A stretch of DNA of 41,910 bases from Steroidobacteraceae bacterium (GTDB lineage Bacteria > Pseudomonadota > Gammaproteobacteria > Steroidobacterales > Steroidobacteraceae): NCBI GenBank assembly GCA_019634915.1, contig JAHCAN010000024.1, positions 1 through 41,910 on the forward strand, read 5' to 3'. Both the position numbers and the translations under genes were made by a program. The notes beneath the pieces were generated by a model. It was not told the origin of the DNA. It saw only the letters and a program-made list of their open reading frames with translations, and did no database searches. Below, piece after piece: positions 22,044 to 31,824 of this stretch; position 1 is the stretch's first letter, and each line of letters starts with the position of its first letter.

Positions 22044-23551
22044 CCGCCGTGCACGATCTTGAGATCGGCGCGCTCGCCGTTCCGGCGGCGGGCCTTGGCG
22101 GCATCGTTGCGCTCGGTGCGCAGCCGCTCGAGATAGGCGGGCGTCACGTCGCCGGTGACGTACTCGCCGGAGAAGCACGAGGTGTCGAAGCCCGCGATCT
22201 GCGCATCGTCGTACCGGCAGGCCTGCACCAGATCGTCGAGCGTCTGGTAGACGAGCCAGTCGGCGCCGATCGCCTGCGCGACCTCCTCGACGCTGCGTCC
22301 GCTCGCGACCAGCTCGTTCGCGGCCGGCATGTCGATGCCGTAGACGTTCGGGAAGCGCACCGGCGGTGCCGCCGACGCGAAATAGACCTTGCGGGCGCCG
22401 GCCTCGCGCGCGAGCTCGATGATCTGCGCCGAGGTCGTGCCGCGCACGATCGAATCATCGACCAGCAGCACGACCTTGCCGCGGAACTCGAAGTCGATCG
22501 CGTTCAACTTGCGGCGCACCGAGCGCTGCCGCTGCTCCTGCCCCGGCATGATGAACGTGCGGCCGATGTAGCGGTTCTTGTTGAAGCCCTCGCGGTACTT
22601 CAGGCCGAGGATCTGCGCGACCTGCATCGCCGCGGTGCGCGAGGTGTCGGGAATCGGGATCACGACGTCGATGTCGTGGTCGGGCCGCTCGCGGCGGATG
22701 CGCTCGCCGAGCTTGTCGCCCATGCGCATGCGCGCGCGGTACACCGAGATCCTGTCGATGATCGAGTCGGGCCGCGCGAAGTACACGTACTCGAAGATGC
22801 AGGGCGTGTGCTGCGCGCCGGTGACGAGCTGCTGCGCGTGCAGCCGCCCCTGCTCGTCGATGTACACGGCCTCGCCGGGACCGACGTCGCGCACGAAGCG
22901 GAAGCCGAGGCCGGTCAGCGCGACGCTCTCCGACGCGAGCATCCATTCGGCGCCCTTCGGCGTGTCGCGCGTGCCGAGCACCAGCGGGCGGATGCCGTGC
23001 GGATCACGGAAGCCGACGATACCGTGGCCGATCAGCAGCGCGACCGCCGCATAGCCGCCGCGGCAGCGCCGGTACACCGCCGACAGCGCCGCGAAGATGT
23101 CCGCCGGCGCGACCCGCTGCGTGCCGACGCGCTGCAGCTCGGACGCGAACACGTTCAGCAGCACTTCCGAATCGGACGAGGTGTTCAGGTGGCGCCGGTC
23201 CTCGCGGATCAGCACCTCGGCGAGCTCGGCGGCATTGGTCAGGTTGCCGTTGTGCCCGAGGCAGATGCCGTACGGCGCGTTGACGTAGAACGGCTGCGCC
23301 TCGGCGGCGCCCTCGCAGCCGGCGGTCGGGTAGCGCACGTGGGCGATGCCGACGTTGCCGCGCAGCTCGAGCATGTGATGCTGCTGGAAGACGTCGCGCA
23401 CGAGACCGCTGCCCTTGCGCACGCACAGCTCGCCCTCGCTCGTCGTGACGATGCCGGCGGCATCCTGGCCGCGATGCTGGAGCATCGTCAGGGCGTCGTA
23501 GAGCCGCTGGTTGACCGGGCTCGTGCCGACGATGCCGACGATGCCGCACAT
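22040..23551 (-). CDS. purF: amidophosphoribosyltransferase
   Basis: PurF makes 5-phosphoribosylamine from PRPP and glutamine, the first committed step of purine synthesis. The 503-residue enzyme starts MCGIVGIVG, so Cys2 becomes the N-terminal glutaminase nucleophile. The glutaminase domain follows ([25 protein letters not shown]). The phosphoribosyltransferase domain has the PRPP loop [21 protein letters not shown] lies 6 nt before the ATG, inside the end of cvpA. It is linked to cvpA upstream (3 nt gap) and glycerate kinase downstream (GTGA). Confidence 0.97.
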   Translation of the reverse strand: MCGIVGIVGTSPVNQRLYDALTMLQHRGQDAAGIVTTSEGELCVRKGSGLVRDVFQQHHMLELRGNVGIAHVRYPTAGCEGAAEAQPFYVNAPYGICLGHNGNLTNAAELAEVLIREDRRHLNTSSDSEVLLNVFASELQRVGTQRVAPADIFAALSAVYRRCRGGYAAVALLIGHGIVGFRDPHGIRPLVLGTRDTPKGAEWMLASESVALTGLGFRFVRDVGPGEAVYIDEQGRLHAQQLVTGAQHTPCIFEYVYFARPDSIIDRISVYRARMRMGDKLGERIRRERPDHDIDVVIPIPDTSRTAAMQVAQILGLKYREGFNKNRYIGRTFIMPGQEQRQRSVRRKLNAIDFEFRGKVVLLVDDSIVRGTTSAQIIELAREAGARKVYFASAAPPVRFPNVYGIDMPAANELVASGRSVEEVAQAIGADWLVYQTLDDLVQACRYDDAQIAGFDTSCFSGEYVTGDVTPAYLERLRTERNDAAKARRRNGERADLKIVHGG

Positions 23552-23554
23552 GGC

Positions 23555-24070
23555 CTACTCCCCGCCGCCCGTCGAGAGCAGCAGCTCCTGAGCGCGCTCG
23601 ACCGGATGATCGCCGACCAAGGTCCGCAGACCGTTCGCGGTGCCCTCGGCAAAGCGTTTCAGTTTCGCGTCCTGCCACCAGCGGGCGTCGTCGAGCTGCA
23701 GCGCATGCCCGAGGATCACGAGCGCGCCGATCACGACCAGCGCGCGCAGCACGCCGAAGAAGAAGCCGAACAGGCGGTCGACGCCGTGGAACAGCGACAG
23801 GCGCACGAAATGCGCGGCGAGCCAGCCGGCGAGCGTGCCGAGCAGCAGCACGCCGAAGAAGATGATCACGCGCGCCGCCCAGGGGCGCACGGTGTCCGAG
23901 TCGAGCAGGCCGCCGAGGTGCGGCTCGAGATCCGGGCCGAAGTGCCAGGCGAACCACAGCGCCGCGATCCAGGTGACGACCGCGATCGCCTCGCGCACCA
24001 GCCCCCTGAAGAGTCCGACGATCGCCGAGATCGCCACGATGCCGATCAACACGTAGTCCGTTGGCGTCAT
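23555..24070 (-). CDS. cvpA: CvpA family inner-membrane protein
   Basis: This 171-residue protein has about four hydrophobic segments: near 5-24, 30-46, 66-86 and 101-122. It matches CvpA, the inner-membrane protein needed for colicin V production in E. coli and encoded beside purF in many gammaproteobacteria. Its biochemical role is unresolved. Typical features are the GLFRGLVREAIAVVTWIAA segment and GFFFGVLRALVVIG. AAGG lies 5 nt before the ATG. It starts the cvpA-purF-glycerate kinase-kinase-miaE series, behind a candidate promoter at 24110-24138. Confidence 0.95.
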   Translation of the reverse strand: MTPTDYVLIGIVAISAIVGLFRGLVREAIAVVTWIAALWFAWHFGPDLEPHLGGLLDSDTVRPWAARVIIFFGVLLLGTLAGWLAAHFVRLSLFHGVDRLFGFFFGVLRALVVIGALVILGHALQLDDARWWQDAKLKRFAEGTANGLRTLVGDHPVERAQELLLSTGGGE

Positions 24071-24109
24071 GACCCTTGCAGTCAGAATGCGCGAGTGCGG
24101 CGCGCGCGG

Positions 24110-24138
24110 ATTGTACTAGATGGATGCACTCGCCGGAA
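24110..24138 (-). promoter_or_regulatory. candidate sigma-70 promoter of cvpA-purF
   Basis: On the minus strand, TTCCGG (24133-24138), a 17 nt spacer and TACAAT (24110-24115) lie in the 79 bp between the SPOR-protein stop and cvpA. The -10 is good and the -35 weak. The predicted leader is about 33 nt. No clear PurR palindrome was seen. Confidence 0.4.
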
Positions 24139-24149
24139 AAGCAACCCCG

Positions 24150-24761
24150 TCACGGATGGCTGACGACTCTCGCGCCCTGCTCGCCGACCGCCCTGAGCCG
24201 CGCGACGAGCGCTTCGGCTTCGGCGCGCTCGGCGACCGGCCCGACGCGCACGCGATGCAGGCCGCGCCTGTCGGCCGGCGGCGCGATGTACGCCTTGAAG
24301 CCCGCCTTGCGCAGCTTCGCGACCAGCCGGTCCGCGTTGTCGCGCTCCGCGAAGCTGCCGATCTGCACGGCGAACCCCGGTGCGACGGCCACAGGCGGCA
24401 CCGCAGCGGGCGACGCCTCGGCGGGCGGCGCCTTGGCGGACGGCACGACGGCCGCAGGCGCGCGATCGGCGGCCTCATCGGCGGCCGCCGCGACCGTCTG
24501 CCCGGCCGCCGGGGACGCACCGGAAGCGGCGGGCGTGACGGGCACGGCGGTCGGATCGGGCGCCGCGGCTGCCGGCGGCGCGGCGCTCTCGGGGTCGGTC
24601 AGGTCGATCGTGTAGGAGCGCAGCGGCGGCCCTTCGCCGCTCGCGCCTGTGGTCTGGCCGGCCGGCTGTGGCGGCCCGCTCAGCAGCGCGGGCACGACGA
24701 TCACGACGAAGATGACGAGGATGACGGCCCCGGTGAGCCGGTCCCTGAACTGCTTGTTCAC
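24150..24761 (-). CDS. SPOR domain-containing protein (DedD-like)
   Basis: This 203-residue protein has a short N-terminal cytoplasmic stretch (VNKQFRDRLTG), one membrane helix (about 12-30, AVILVIFVVIVVPALL), a long Ala/Pro-rich periplasmic linker and a C-terminal SPOR domain (about 125-200; GFAVQIGSFAERDNADRLV). SPOR domains bind denuded glycan strands at the division septum, so a septal role is expected. The N-terminus matches DedD. The GTG at 24761 is chosen because it places the helix as in relatives; the ribosome site is weak and the start lies 7 nt after the folC stop. A SPOR gene between folC and cvpA is a conserved gammaproteobacterial order. Confidence 0.9.
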   Translation of the reverse strand: MNKQFRDRLTGAVILVIFVVIVVPALLSGPPQPAGQTTGASGEGPPLRSYTIDLTDPESAAPPAAAAPDPTAVPVTPAASGASPAAGQTVAAAADEAADRAPAAVVPSAKAPPAEASPAAVPPVAVAPGFAVQIGSFAERDNADRLVAKLRKAGFKAYIAPPADRRGLHRVRVGPVAERAEAEALVARLRAVGEQGARVVSHP

Positions 24762-24768
24762 GCCGGAA

Positions 24769-26067
24769 TCAGTATAGCCGAAGCCATTCGAGCACCGGCC
24801 CGACGACGTGGAACGAGCCGAACGCGACGACGCGATCGCCCGGGCGCGCGATCGCCTGCGCGCGCGTGCAGGCGAGATCCACCGAGTCGCACATGACGGC
24901 CGGCGCCGCGCCCGGCGGCAGCCGCTCGACGACGCTCGCGGCGGGCAGGCCGCGCGGCGGCGGCAGCGATGCGACGACCCAGGCATCGATCGCGGGCGCG
25001 AGCAGCCGGCCGATCGCCGCGACGTCCTTGTCGTCGAGGAAGCCCGCGACCGCGATCGTGCGCCCCGCGACCGGCCGCGCGGCCAGATGGCGCGCGAACG
25101 CCGCCGCCGCGGGCAGGTTGTGCGCGACATCGAGGATCCATTCGACCTCGCCGGGCACGATCTGGAAGCGGCCCGGCAGCCGCACGCGCCCGAGGCCCGC
25201 GCGGATCGCGGCGTCCGGCACGGCGATCGGACCGGCATCGAGCGCCGCGATCGCCGTCGCGGCATTGTCGAACTGGATGTCGCCGGCGAGTGCGGGCCGC
25301 GGCAGGCCGGTGATCGAGCGCGCGGCCGAGCGATAGTCCCAGCGCACGCTGTCGTTCCCGCCGTTCCCGGGGTCCCCGGCATCGCGCGCGTGCGCCCAGC
25401 TGAAATCGCGCCCCGCGAGCAGCGGCCGCGCGCCGATGCGCGCGATCTCGTCCCACACGCTCGCAGGCAGCGCGGCACTGCCCAGCACGGCGGGCCGGCC
25501 AGCGCGGAAGATGCCGGCCTTCTCGCGGCCGATGTCGTCGAGCGTGGGGCCGAGCCATTCGTGGTGGTCGTGTCCGATCGAGCACAGCACCGCGACGTCG
25601 GCATCGACGAGGTTCACCGCATCGAGGCGCCCGCCGAGGCCCACCTCGAGCACCTGCGCCGCGACCCCGCGGCGGCGGAAAACCAGCAGCGCGGCAAGCG
25701 CACTGAACTCGAAATAAGTGAGCGTCGTCGTGCCGCGCGCGCGCTCGATCGCCTCGAAGGCCCCGACCAGTTCCGCGTCCGTCGCCTCGACGCCGCCGAT
25801 GCGCACGCGCTCGTTGTAGCGCACCAGGTGCGGTGAGGTGAACGCGCCGGTGACGACGCCGGCCGCGGCGAGCATCGCCTCGAGCAGCGCCACCGTGGAA
25901 CCCTTGCCGTTGGTGCCGCCGACGATCCAGGTCGGGACCCCGGGGCGGTCGACACCGAGCGCGCGCGCAACCCCGGTCACGCGCGCGAGGCCGAGCTCGA
26001 TGCTGCGGGGATGGATGCGCTGCTGCAGCTCGAGCCAGTCGGCGAGCCTGCGTGCCGGGGCGCCCAC
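24769..26067 (-). CDS. folC: bifunctional folylpolyglutamate/dihydrofolate synthase
   Basis: FolC adds glutamate to dihydropteroate to make dihydrofolate and adds further glutamates to tetrahydrofolates. This 432-residue Mur-ligase-like enzyme has the P-loop IVGGTNGKGSTVA (near 48-60), SPHLVRYNERVRIGG, EVGLGGRLDAVN, SIGHDHHEWLG with the metal-binding His, and DVAHNLPAAAA in the C-terminal domain. The start is GTG at 26067, 8 nt after the accD stop, with a weak ribosome site. It sits in the truA-accD-folC-SPOR order. With folD elsewhere in the window it serves folate metabolism. Confidence 0.96.
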   Translation of the reverse strand: MGAPARRLADWLELQQRIHPRSIELGLARVTGVARALGVDRPGVPTWIVGGTNGKGSTVALLEAMLAAAGVVTGAFTSPHLVRYNERVRIGGVEATDAELVGAFEAIERARGTTTLTYFEFSALAALLVFRRRGVAAQVLEVGLGGRLDAVNLVDADVAVLCSIGHDHHEWLGPTLDDIGREKAGIFRAGRPAVLGSAALPASVWDEIARIGARPLLAGRDFSWAHARDAGDPGNGGNDSVRWDYRSAARSITGLPRPALAGDIQFDNAATAIAALDAGPIAVPDAAIRAGLGRVRLPGRFQIVPGEVEWILDVAHNLPAAAAFARHLAARPVAGRTIAVAGFLDDKDVAAIGRLLAPAIDAWVVASLPPPRGLPAASVVERLPPGAAPAVMCDSVDLACTRAQAIARPGDRVVAFGSFHVVGPVLEWLRLY

Positions 26068-26075
26068 GCGGCCGG

Positions 26076-26945
26076 TCAGGCGACGGTCGCCGGCGGCGGC
26101 AGCTTCAGCAGCAGGCGGATCGCCGCGCCGAGCCGGTCACGCATGTCGCGCCGGTCGACGATCATGTCGAGCGCACCGTGCTCGAGCAGGAATTCGCTGC
26201 GCTGGAAGCCCTCGGGCAGCGTCTCGCGCACGGTCTGCTGGATCACGCGCGGGCCGGCGAAGCCGATCAGCGCGCGCGGCTCCGCGACATTCAGGTCGCC
26301 GAGCATCGCGAGGCTCGCCGAGACGCCGCCGGTGGTCGGGTCGGTCATCACCGAAATGAACGGCAGGTGCTCGCGCGCGAGCCGCGCGAGCGCGGCACTC
26401 GTCTTCGCCATCTGCAGCAGCGAGTACAACGCCTCCTGCATGCGCGCGCCGCCGCTCGACGAGAAGCACACCAGCGCCGCCCGGTGCTCGATGCAGTAAT
26501 CGACCGAGCGCTTGAAGCGCTCGCCGACGACCGAGCCCATCGAGCCGCCGAGGAAGCGGAACTCGAACGCGCAGGCGACCACGTCGACGCCGAGCAGCTT
26601 GCCGGCGAGCGCGATCAGCGCATCGTTCTCGCCGGTGTTCTTCTGCGCCGAGGCGAGCCGGTCCTTGTAGCGCTTGCTGTCCTTGAACCTGAGCGGATCC
26701 TCGGGCGTGACCCCGGCGCCGATCTCGACGACCTCGCCCTCGTCGAGGAACATCGCGAGCCGCTCGCGCGCGCCGATGCGCATGTGGTGGCTGCACTTGG
26801 GGCAGACGTTGAGATTGCGCTCGAGCTCGGCGCGGTACAGCACCGCGTCGCAGGCCGGACACTTGATCCACAGCCCCTCGGGGACCGAGCGCGTGCGGCG
26901 CTCGGTCTTGATCCGCGAGGGCATGATCTTCTCGAACCAGGACAT
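26076..26945 (-). CDS. accD: acetyl-CoA carboxylase carboxyltransferase subunit beta
   Basis: AccD and AccA form the carboxyltransferase that moves CO2 from biotin to acetyl-CoA, giving malonyl-CoA for fatty acid synthesis. The 289-residue protein begins [12 protein letters not shown]. It has the N-terminal zinc ribbon ([20 protein letters not shown], then PKC) followed by the crotonase-fold domain with [11 protein letters not shown] and [18 protein letters not shown]. The open frame runs further upstream, but those codons are truA sequence. The ATG at 26945 is 1 nt after the truA stop and is the family start. trpF, which lies between truA and accD in Pseudomonas, is absent. Confidence 0.97.
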   Translation of the reverse strand: MSWFEKIMPSRIKTERRTRSVPEGLWIKCPACDAVLYRAELERNLNVCPKCSHHMRIGARERLAMFLDEGEVVEIGAGVTPEDPLRFKDSKRYKDRLASAQKNTGENDALIALAGKLLGVDVVACAFEFRFLGGSMGSVVGERFKRSVDYCIEHRAALVCFSSSGGARMQEALYSLLQMAKTSAALARLAREHLPFISVMTDPTTGGVSASLAMLGDLNVAEPRALIGFAGPRVIQQTVRETLPEGFQRSEFLLEHGALDMIVDRRDMRDRLGAAIRLLLKLPPPATVA

Positions 26946-26946
26946 G

Positions 26947-27729
26947 TCAGGGCGGCATGATAGCGGAAACGCCGTCCGGCACCCCGAAGCGCTCCGGATA
27001 GCCCACGGCGGTGAAGTAGAGCCCGCCGGCGGGCGCAGTGGCGGCATTGAGCCTGCGGTCGCGGCCGGCGAGCACCTCGGCCGCGAAGGCGGGGGGTGCG
27101 TCTCCCCGTCCCACGTCGATCAGCAACCCGGCGATGATGCGCACCATGTGGTGCAGGAAGGCGTTCGCGGTGACCCGCAGGGTGACCCGCTCGCCGTCCC
27201 GCGCGACGTCGATCGCCGTCACGCGCCGCCGCGGCGTCTTCGACTGGCACTCGGCCGAGCGGAAGGCGCTGAAGTCGTGCTCGCCGAGCAGCGCCGCCGC
27301 CGCCTCGCGCATGCGCCCGACGTCGAGCGGCCGGTGTACCCATGCGACGCGGTCCGCGGCCAGCGCGGGCCGCGCGCTGCGGTTGACGATCTCGTAACGG
27401 TAGCTGCGCGCGACGGCGCTGTAGCGGGCGTGGAAGTCGCCCGGCATCTCGCGCGCCCAGTGCAGCGCGATGTCGGCGGGCAGGCGCGTATTGGCGCCGA
27501 GGACCCAGGCGCGCGGCGTGCGCATCGCGCCGGTATCGAAATGGATCACCTGCCCGAGTGCGTGCACCCCGGTATCGGTGCGGCCCGCGCAGACGACCGT
27601 GACCGGCTCGTCGGCGACGCCCGCGAGCGCCGCCTCGACCTCGCCCTGCACGGTGCGCTGGCCCGCCTGGGCCTGCCAGCCGCTGTAGGCGGTGCCGAGG
27701 TATTCGACCCCTGCCGCGACACGCGGCAT
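26947..27729 (-). CDS. truA: tRNA pseudouridine(38-40) synthase
   Basis: TruA isomerises uridines 38, 39 and 40 in the anticodon stem-loop of many tRNAs. The 260-residue enzyme has the catalytic Asp in [13 protein letters not shown], together with [10 protein letters not shown] near the N-terminus, YRYEIVNR, and [15 protein letters not shown]. The frame could begin at TTG 27732, but the ATG at 27729 overlaps the fimV stop (TGATG) and is preferred. accD follows 1 nt after its stop. The fimV-truA neighbourhood is conserved in pseudomonads. Confidence 0.96.
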   Translation of the reverse strand: MPRVAAGVEYLGTAYSGWQAQAGQRTVQGEVEAALAGVADEPVTVVCAGRTDTGVHALGQVIHFDTGAMRTPRAWVLGANTRLPADIALHWAREMPGDFHARYSAVARSYRYEIVNRSARPALAADRVAWVHRPLDVGRMREAAAALLGEHDFSAFRSAECQSKTPRRRVTAIDVARDGERVTLRVTANAFLHHMVRIIAGLLIDVGRGDAPPAFAAEVLAGRDRRLNAATAPAGGLYFTAVGYPERFGVPDGVSAIMPP

Positions 27730-30698
27730 CAACCCGGCAGGGTGTCGATCAGCCGCTGCGCCTCCTGCTTCTGCGAGACCGAGCCTTCCTGCAGCACTTC
27801 CTTCAGGATGCTGCGGGCGCCGTCGGGATCACCCATGTCCATGTAGGCACGCGCCAGATCGAGCTTGGTGCCGACCTCGCTCATCGTGACGGGCTCGAGG
27901 TCCGGCAGCGCGAGGTCTTCCGGGCCGATCTTCTGGGTCGCCGCGAAGGTGCCGTCGGCGTCGCCCGACGATGTGCCGACGTCGAGATCGAGGCCGTTGC
28001 GCGTCGTCGCGCCGCCGAACGCATCGGTGGCGCCGAAGTCGACGTCGATGTCGGGCTTCAGTGCCGCCAGGCGCGAAGTCTCGTCGCGCGCATCGTGCAC
28101 CTCGGGCAGCGCCTGGAGCGAAGCCGTGGCGTTGATGTCGGCGATCGCCGGGTTGGTGCCGGTCTGGTCGGTGCTGTCGATCGTGTACCAGCTGCCGGTG
28201 CTCGAAGCCTGCTCGGACTCGCCGCTCGCGCGCCGCTCGGCTTCCTCGATGATTTCACGCGAACGCGCATCGAGGCCCGCGACCATCGTCGGCGCATCGG
28301 CCGCGGCCTGCGTGTCGCTGTCGAGCGCGCCGAGATCGAGCCCGAGATCGTCGATCGCGAGCTCGGCGGTCTGCTCGCCGCCGCCCTGGCGCATCGCGAC
28401 GTCGAGCTTCTGGCGGATCGTGTGGTCGTCACCCGTGCGCAGCGCCGGCTGTTCGACGGTCGGCGCATCCATCGCATCGCCCAGCAGCGCGGTGCGTTCG
28501 ACCGTCGCCTCGGACGGCATCTGCGCGGTCATCTCGCGCGTCGTGTTGCCGCTGTGGTCGGTACCGCGCGACGGATCGTCGAGCACGAAGTCGAGGTCGG
28601 CGCCGGCCGCGCCCGGCAGCGCGCCGGCTTCGCCGGTCGGGTCCTTGTCTTCGAGCTCGGCAATGGCGCTGTCGCCGAGCGCGGTGTTGAAGTCGAGATC
28701 GACGCCGGCACGCGGCGCCTCGCCGCCCGGATCGCCGAGCAGGTCGTAATCGACGCGGTTCTGGCCGCCCTCGAGATCGAGGTCGATGCCGCCGGCAATG
28801 GCGCCGCCCGCGGCGGTCGCCTGCTGGAACAGCTCGTCCTCGGGCGCGAGCTGCTTGCCCATGATCACGATCTTGTCCCACTCGCCCGCCGGCGCATCGG
28901 CACGGCTCGCGGCGAGCTCGCGCGCGGTCGCGAGGAACTGGTCCTTGTTGCCCCAGACGAAGAACACTTCGAGGAGCTTCAGCCTGAGGTCGCGGCGCGC
29001 GGGCTCACGCTCGATCGCGATGCGCACGAGATCCGCGGCCTGGTCGTAGAGACCGTAGGCCATGTGGAAATCGGCTTCGGCGAGCGGATCGCCCTGGTCG
29101 AGGTTGATCGCCGTCTCGCCGCTGATCGTCTGGTCGGCCGGAGTCGTGACCACCTGCGGCGGGCGGCGGAAGCTGCCGGACTCCTCGAGCCGCGGGCGCT
29201 CGTGCGAGCCGGATTCCTCGACGAGGAAGCTCTCCTCCTCTTCGCCGCCGACGGGCTTGCGCAGCCGGGCGGTATCGGTCAGCCCCGAGCGACGTTCGAC
29301 GGACGCGGCACCGGCCTCGGCCAGTCGACCGATCGAGTTGTCGAAGGCATCTTCCTGGCCCGCCTTCCACTTGCGGTAGCCGAACAGGCCGAGCAGCAGG
29401 GCCAGCAGCAGCGCCGGGATGTACCAGTAGGCGCGCAGCGTATCGATGAACGAAGTGCCCTGCTCCGCCGCGGGCGCGGGCCTGGCGGCCGGCGCCGGCG
29501 TTTCCTCGGCCTCTTCAGCCGCTTCCTCGGCCGGCGCGGGTTCCGCACCCGCCTCGGCACCCGTGTCCGGTGGCAGCACGCTCTCGGCCGGCACCTCGTC
29601 GATCTGTGCGGTCTCGCCCGCGGCCTCACCGGCCGTCTCGCCCGGCGCGCCCTCGGCCGCGGCGGGCGGCTCGGGCTGCGCCGGTGCCGGCTGGCCCCTC
29701 GCGGCGGCGAGCTGCGCCTGCAGCCTGGCCAGATCCGCGTCGCGGATTCTCAGTTTCTCGTTCGCCGCGCTCAGCTCGCCCTGCAGCCTCTGGACCTCCG
29801 CCTCGAGTTCCTGCGCGCGCGCAGTCGCACCGGCACTGCTGCCACCGGTGCCTGCACCGGCCTCGCTCGGCGGCACGAGCCGCAGCCGCTCGGACTGGCT
29901 CGCCCCGCCGCCCTGGCCGCGCCAGGCGGCGTACTGGCGCCGCACTTCGGCGGACGCCTCACCCTGGCTGATCGCCGCAAGGGTGGCGGCATCGGGCACG
30001 CGCAGCACGGCGCCCGAATGCAGCTCGCTCATGTTGCCGTTGAAGGCCGAAGGATTGGCCTGGTAGAGGCCCAGCATCATGCGCTGGGAATCGGCGCCGC
30101 CCGTGAGGGCGCCTGCGATCGAAGTCAGCGTGTCGCCGCGGCGCACCGTGTAGCTGCCGTCGGACGCGGCCGCCGTGCCCGATGACGGGGCGCTGGCCGC
30201 GGGGCGCGGCGCCGGGGCCTGCGCCGGACGCGCGATCTCGCCCTGCCTCGAAGCACCCACCGCCGGGGCCGCCACCGGCCTCGAGGCGACGGCCTCGCCG
30301 GGTGCGAACACCGGCGGGTCGATCAGCAGCGTGTATTCGCGCACGAGCCGGCCGCGGGCCCAGTTGACCTCGACCAGGAGGGTGACGAACGGCTCGGTGA
30401 CGGGCTCCTGCGAGCGCAGGCGCAGCAGATGGCGGCCGTCGGCGGCCGTCTCCTCGGTGACCGTGACGCCCGACAGGAAGGCCGGCCAGTCGAGGGCGTA
30501 GCGGGCGAAAGTCTCGCGCGAGGCGAGCTGCGGCTTCAGGGTCGCCAGCTCGTCGGCGGTCGCACCGATCAGCTCGATTTCGGCGTCGAGGGGCGCATTC
30601 AGGCTCGAATTGAGGCGTATGTCGCCCAGACCGAGAGCCAGTGCCAGCTGCGGCAGCAGCAGCAGCGCAAGTGCCAGCACCCGCGATTTAGCAATCAT
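27729..30698 (-). CDS. fimV: FimV family polar hub protein
   Basis: FimV organises the cell pole and supports type IV pilus assembly, twitching and cAMP signalling in Pseudomonas. The 989-residue protein has a signal peptide (1-22), the FimV N-terminal domain (to about 130; GDIRLNSSLNAPLDAEIEL), a periplasmic LysM peptidoglycan-binding motif (182-235, YTVRRGDTLTSIA), a coiled coil (about 294-334), an acidic Ala/Glu/Pro-rich stretch, one membrane helix (425-441) and a long acidic cytoplasmic part. The last 50 residues are the conserved FimV C-terminal domain (TKLDLARAYMDMGD). GGGGAG lies 6 nt before the ATG. It lies 100 bp downstream of asd, matching Pseudomonas order. Pilus structural genes are not in the window. 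Confidence 0.95.
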   Translation of the reverse strand: MIAKSRVLALALLLLPQLALALGLGDIRLNSSLNAPLDAEIELIGATADELATLKPQLASRETFARYALDWPAFLSGVTVTEETAADGRHLLRLRSQEPVTEPFVTLLVEVNWARGRLVREYTLLIDPPVFAPGEAVASRPVAAPAVGASRQGEIARPAQAPAPRPAASAPSSGTAAASDGSYTVRRGDTLTSIAGALTGGADSQRMMLGLYQANPSAFNGNMSELHSGAVLRVPDAATLAAISQGEASAEVRRQYAAWRGQGGGASQSERLRLVPPSEAGAGTGGSSAGATARAQELEAEVQRLQGELSAANEKLRIRDADLARLQAQLAAARGQPAPAQPEPPAAAEGAPGETAGEAAGETAQIDEVPAESVLPPDTGAEAGAEPAPAEEAAEEAEETPAPAARPAPAAEQGTSFIDTLRAYWYIPALLLALLLGLFGYRKWKAGQEDAFDNSIGRLAEAGAASVERRSGLTDTARLRKPVGGEEEESFLVEESGSHERPRLEESGSFRRPPQVVTTPADQTISGETAINLDQGDPLAEADFHMAYGLYDQAADLVRIAIEREPARRDLRLKLLEVFFVWGNKDQFLATARELAASRADAPAGEWDKIVIMGKQLAPEDELFQQATAAGGAIAGGIDLDLEGGQNRVDYDLLGDPGGEAPRAGVDLDFNTALGDSAIAELEDKDPTGEAGALPGAAGADLDFVLDDPSRGTDHSGNTTREMTAQMPSEATVERTALLGDAMDAPTVEQPALRTGDDHTIRQKLDVAMRQGGGEQTAELAIDDLGLDLGALDSDTQAAADAPTMVAGLDARSREIIEEAERRASGESEQASSTGSWYTIDSTDQTGTNPAIADINATASLQALPEVHDARDETSRLAALKPDIDVDFGATDAFGGATTRNGLDLDVGTSSGDADGTFAATQKIGPEDLALPDLEPVTMSEVGTKLDLARAYMDMGDPDGARSILKEVLQEGSVSQKQEAQRLIDTLPG

Positions 30699-30798
30699 TC
30701 TGACTCCCCGTACGTCCCGGTGCAGCTATTTTCACCATTAGAAACAGCAAGTTATGGCCGAAATCTCGGCTGCTACCCGCGTCGCTCCGCATTATGAC

Positions 30799-31824
30799 TC
30801 ATAAAAAGTCGCGCGCCAAAATCTCTGCAATCTGCACGCTGTTGGTCGCGGCGCCCTTGCGGATGTTGTCGGCGACGATCCACAGGTTAAGTCCCATCTC
30901 GTGCGAGATATCCTCGCGGATTCTCCCGACATAAACTGTGTCGTGGTTCGCTGCCTCGGTCACCGCCGTCGGATACCCGGCAGGGACCCGCTCGTCGAGC
31001 ACCTCGACCCCCGGAGCCTTCTCGAGCAGCGCCCGCGCATCGGCGGCGGTCAGCTTGCGGCGGGTCTCGATGTGCACCGCCTCGGAGTGGCCGTAGAACA
31101 CCGGCACCCGGACGGTGGTCGAATTCACGCGCATGGCGGGCTCGCCGAAGATCTTGCGGGTCTCCCACACCATCTTCATTTCTTCGCGCGTGTAGCCGTT
31201 CGCCTCGAAGCGGTCGATCTGCGGCACGCAGTTGAAGGCGATCTGCTTCGCGGTCGTCTTCGGCGCGCCGGCCTCGCGGCCCGAGAGCAGCGCCGCGCTC
31301 TGCGCGGCGAGTTCCTCGACCGCCTCCTTGCCCGCTCCCGACACCGACTGGTAGGTCGCGACGTTGATGCGCTCGATGCCGGCCGCGTCGTGGATCGGCT
31401 TGAGCGCGACGACCATCTGGATCGTCGAGCAGTTCGGGTTCGCGATGATGCCGCGCGCCTTGTAGCCGGCGATCGCCTGCGGATTGACCTCGGGCACGAC
31501 CAGCGGGATGTCGTCGTCGTTGCGGAATTCGGAAGTGTTGTCGATCACGACGCAGCCCGCGGCCGCGGCCTTCGGCGCGTACTCGCGGGAAACCTCGCCG
31601 CCGGCCGAGAACAGGCCGATGTCGGCGCGCGAGAAATCGAAGCCGTCGAGCTCGAGCACCGGATACTTCCGGCCACGGAATTCGACCGACTTGCCGAGCG
31701 AGCGGTTGCTCGCGAGCGGGAACAGCTCGCTGACCGGAAAGTCGCGCTCCTCGAGGATCTTCACCATGGTGTCGCCGACGAGGCCCGTGGCGCCCACTAC
31801 CGCAACCCGAAACTGTCTGCTCAT
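30799..31824 (-). CDS. asd: aspartate-semialdehyde dehydrogenase
   Basis: Asd reduces aspartyl-4-phosphate with NADPH to aspartate semialdehyde. That compound is the branch point to lysine/diaminopimelate, threonine and methionine. The 341-residue enzyme has the nucleotide motif [11 protein letters not shown] near the N-terminus, the active-site Cys132 in ANPNCSTIQ, and a substrate-binding region around [13 protein letters not shown]. The ATG at 31824 overlaps the aroC stop (ATGA); the upstream part of the open frame is aroC read in another phase. fimV follows after 100 bp. Confidence 0.97.
   Translation of the reverse strand: MSRQFRVAVVGATGLVGDTMVKILEERDFPVSELFPLASNRSLGKSVEFRGRKYPVLELDGFDFSRADIGLFSAGGEVSREYAPKAAAAGCVVIDNTSEFRNDDDIPLVVPEVNPQAIAGYKARGIIANPNCSTIQMVVALKPIHDAAGIERINVATYQSVSGAGKEAVEELAAQSAALLSGREAGAPKTTAKQIAFNCVPQIDRFEANGYTREEMKMVWETRKIFGEPAMRVNSTTVRVPVFYGHSEAVHIETRRKLTAADARALLEKAPGVEVLDERVPAGYPTAVTEAANHDTVYVGRIREDISHEMGLNLWIVADNIRKGAATNSVQIAEILARDFL

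Noticed and set aside
22040-24163. A 717-codon plus-strand frame opposite purF and cvpA
   Set aside because: Arg/Asp/Val-rich antisense shadow of purF with no recognisable domain.
30735-30760. Short GCCGA-AATC-TCGGC hairpin after asd
   Set aside because: Only 5 bp of stem and no T-run, so it is not convincing as a terminator.
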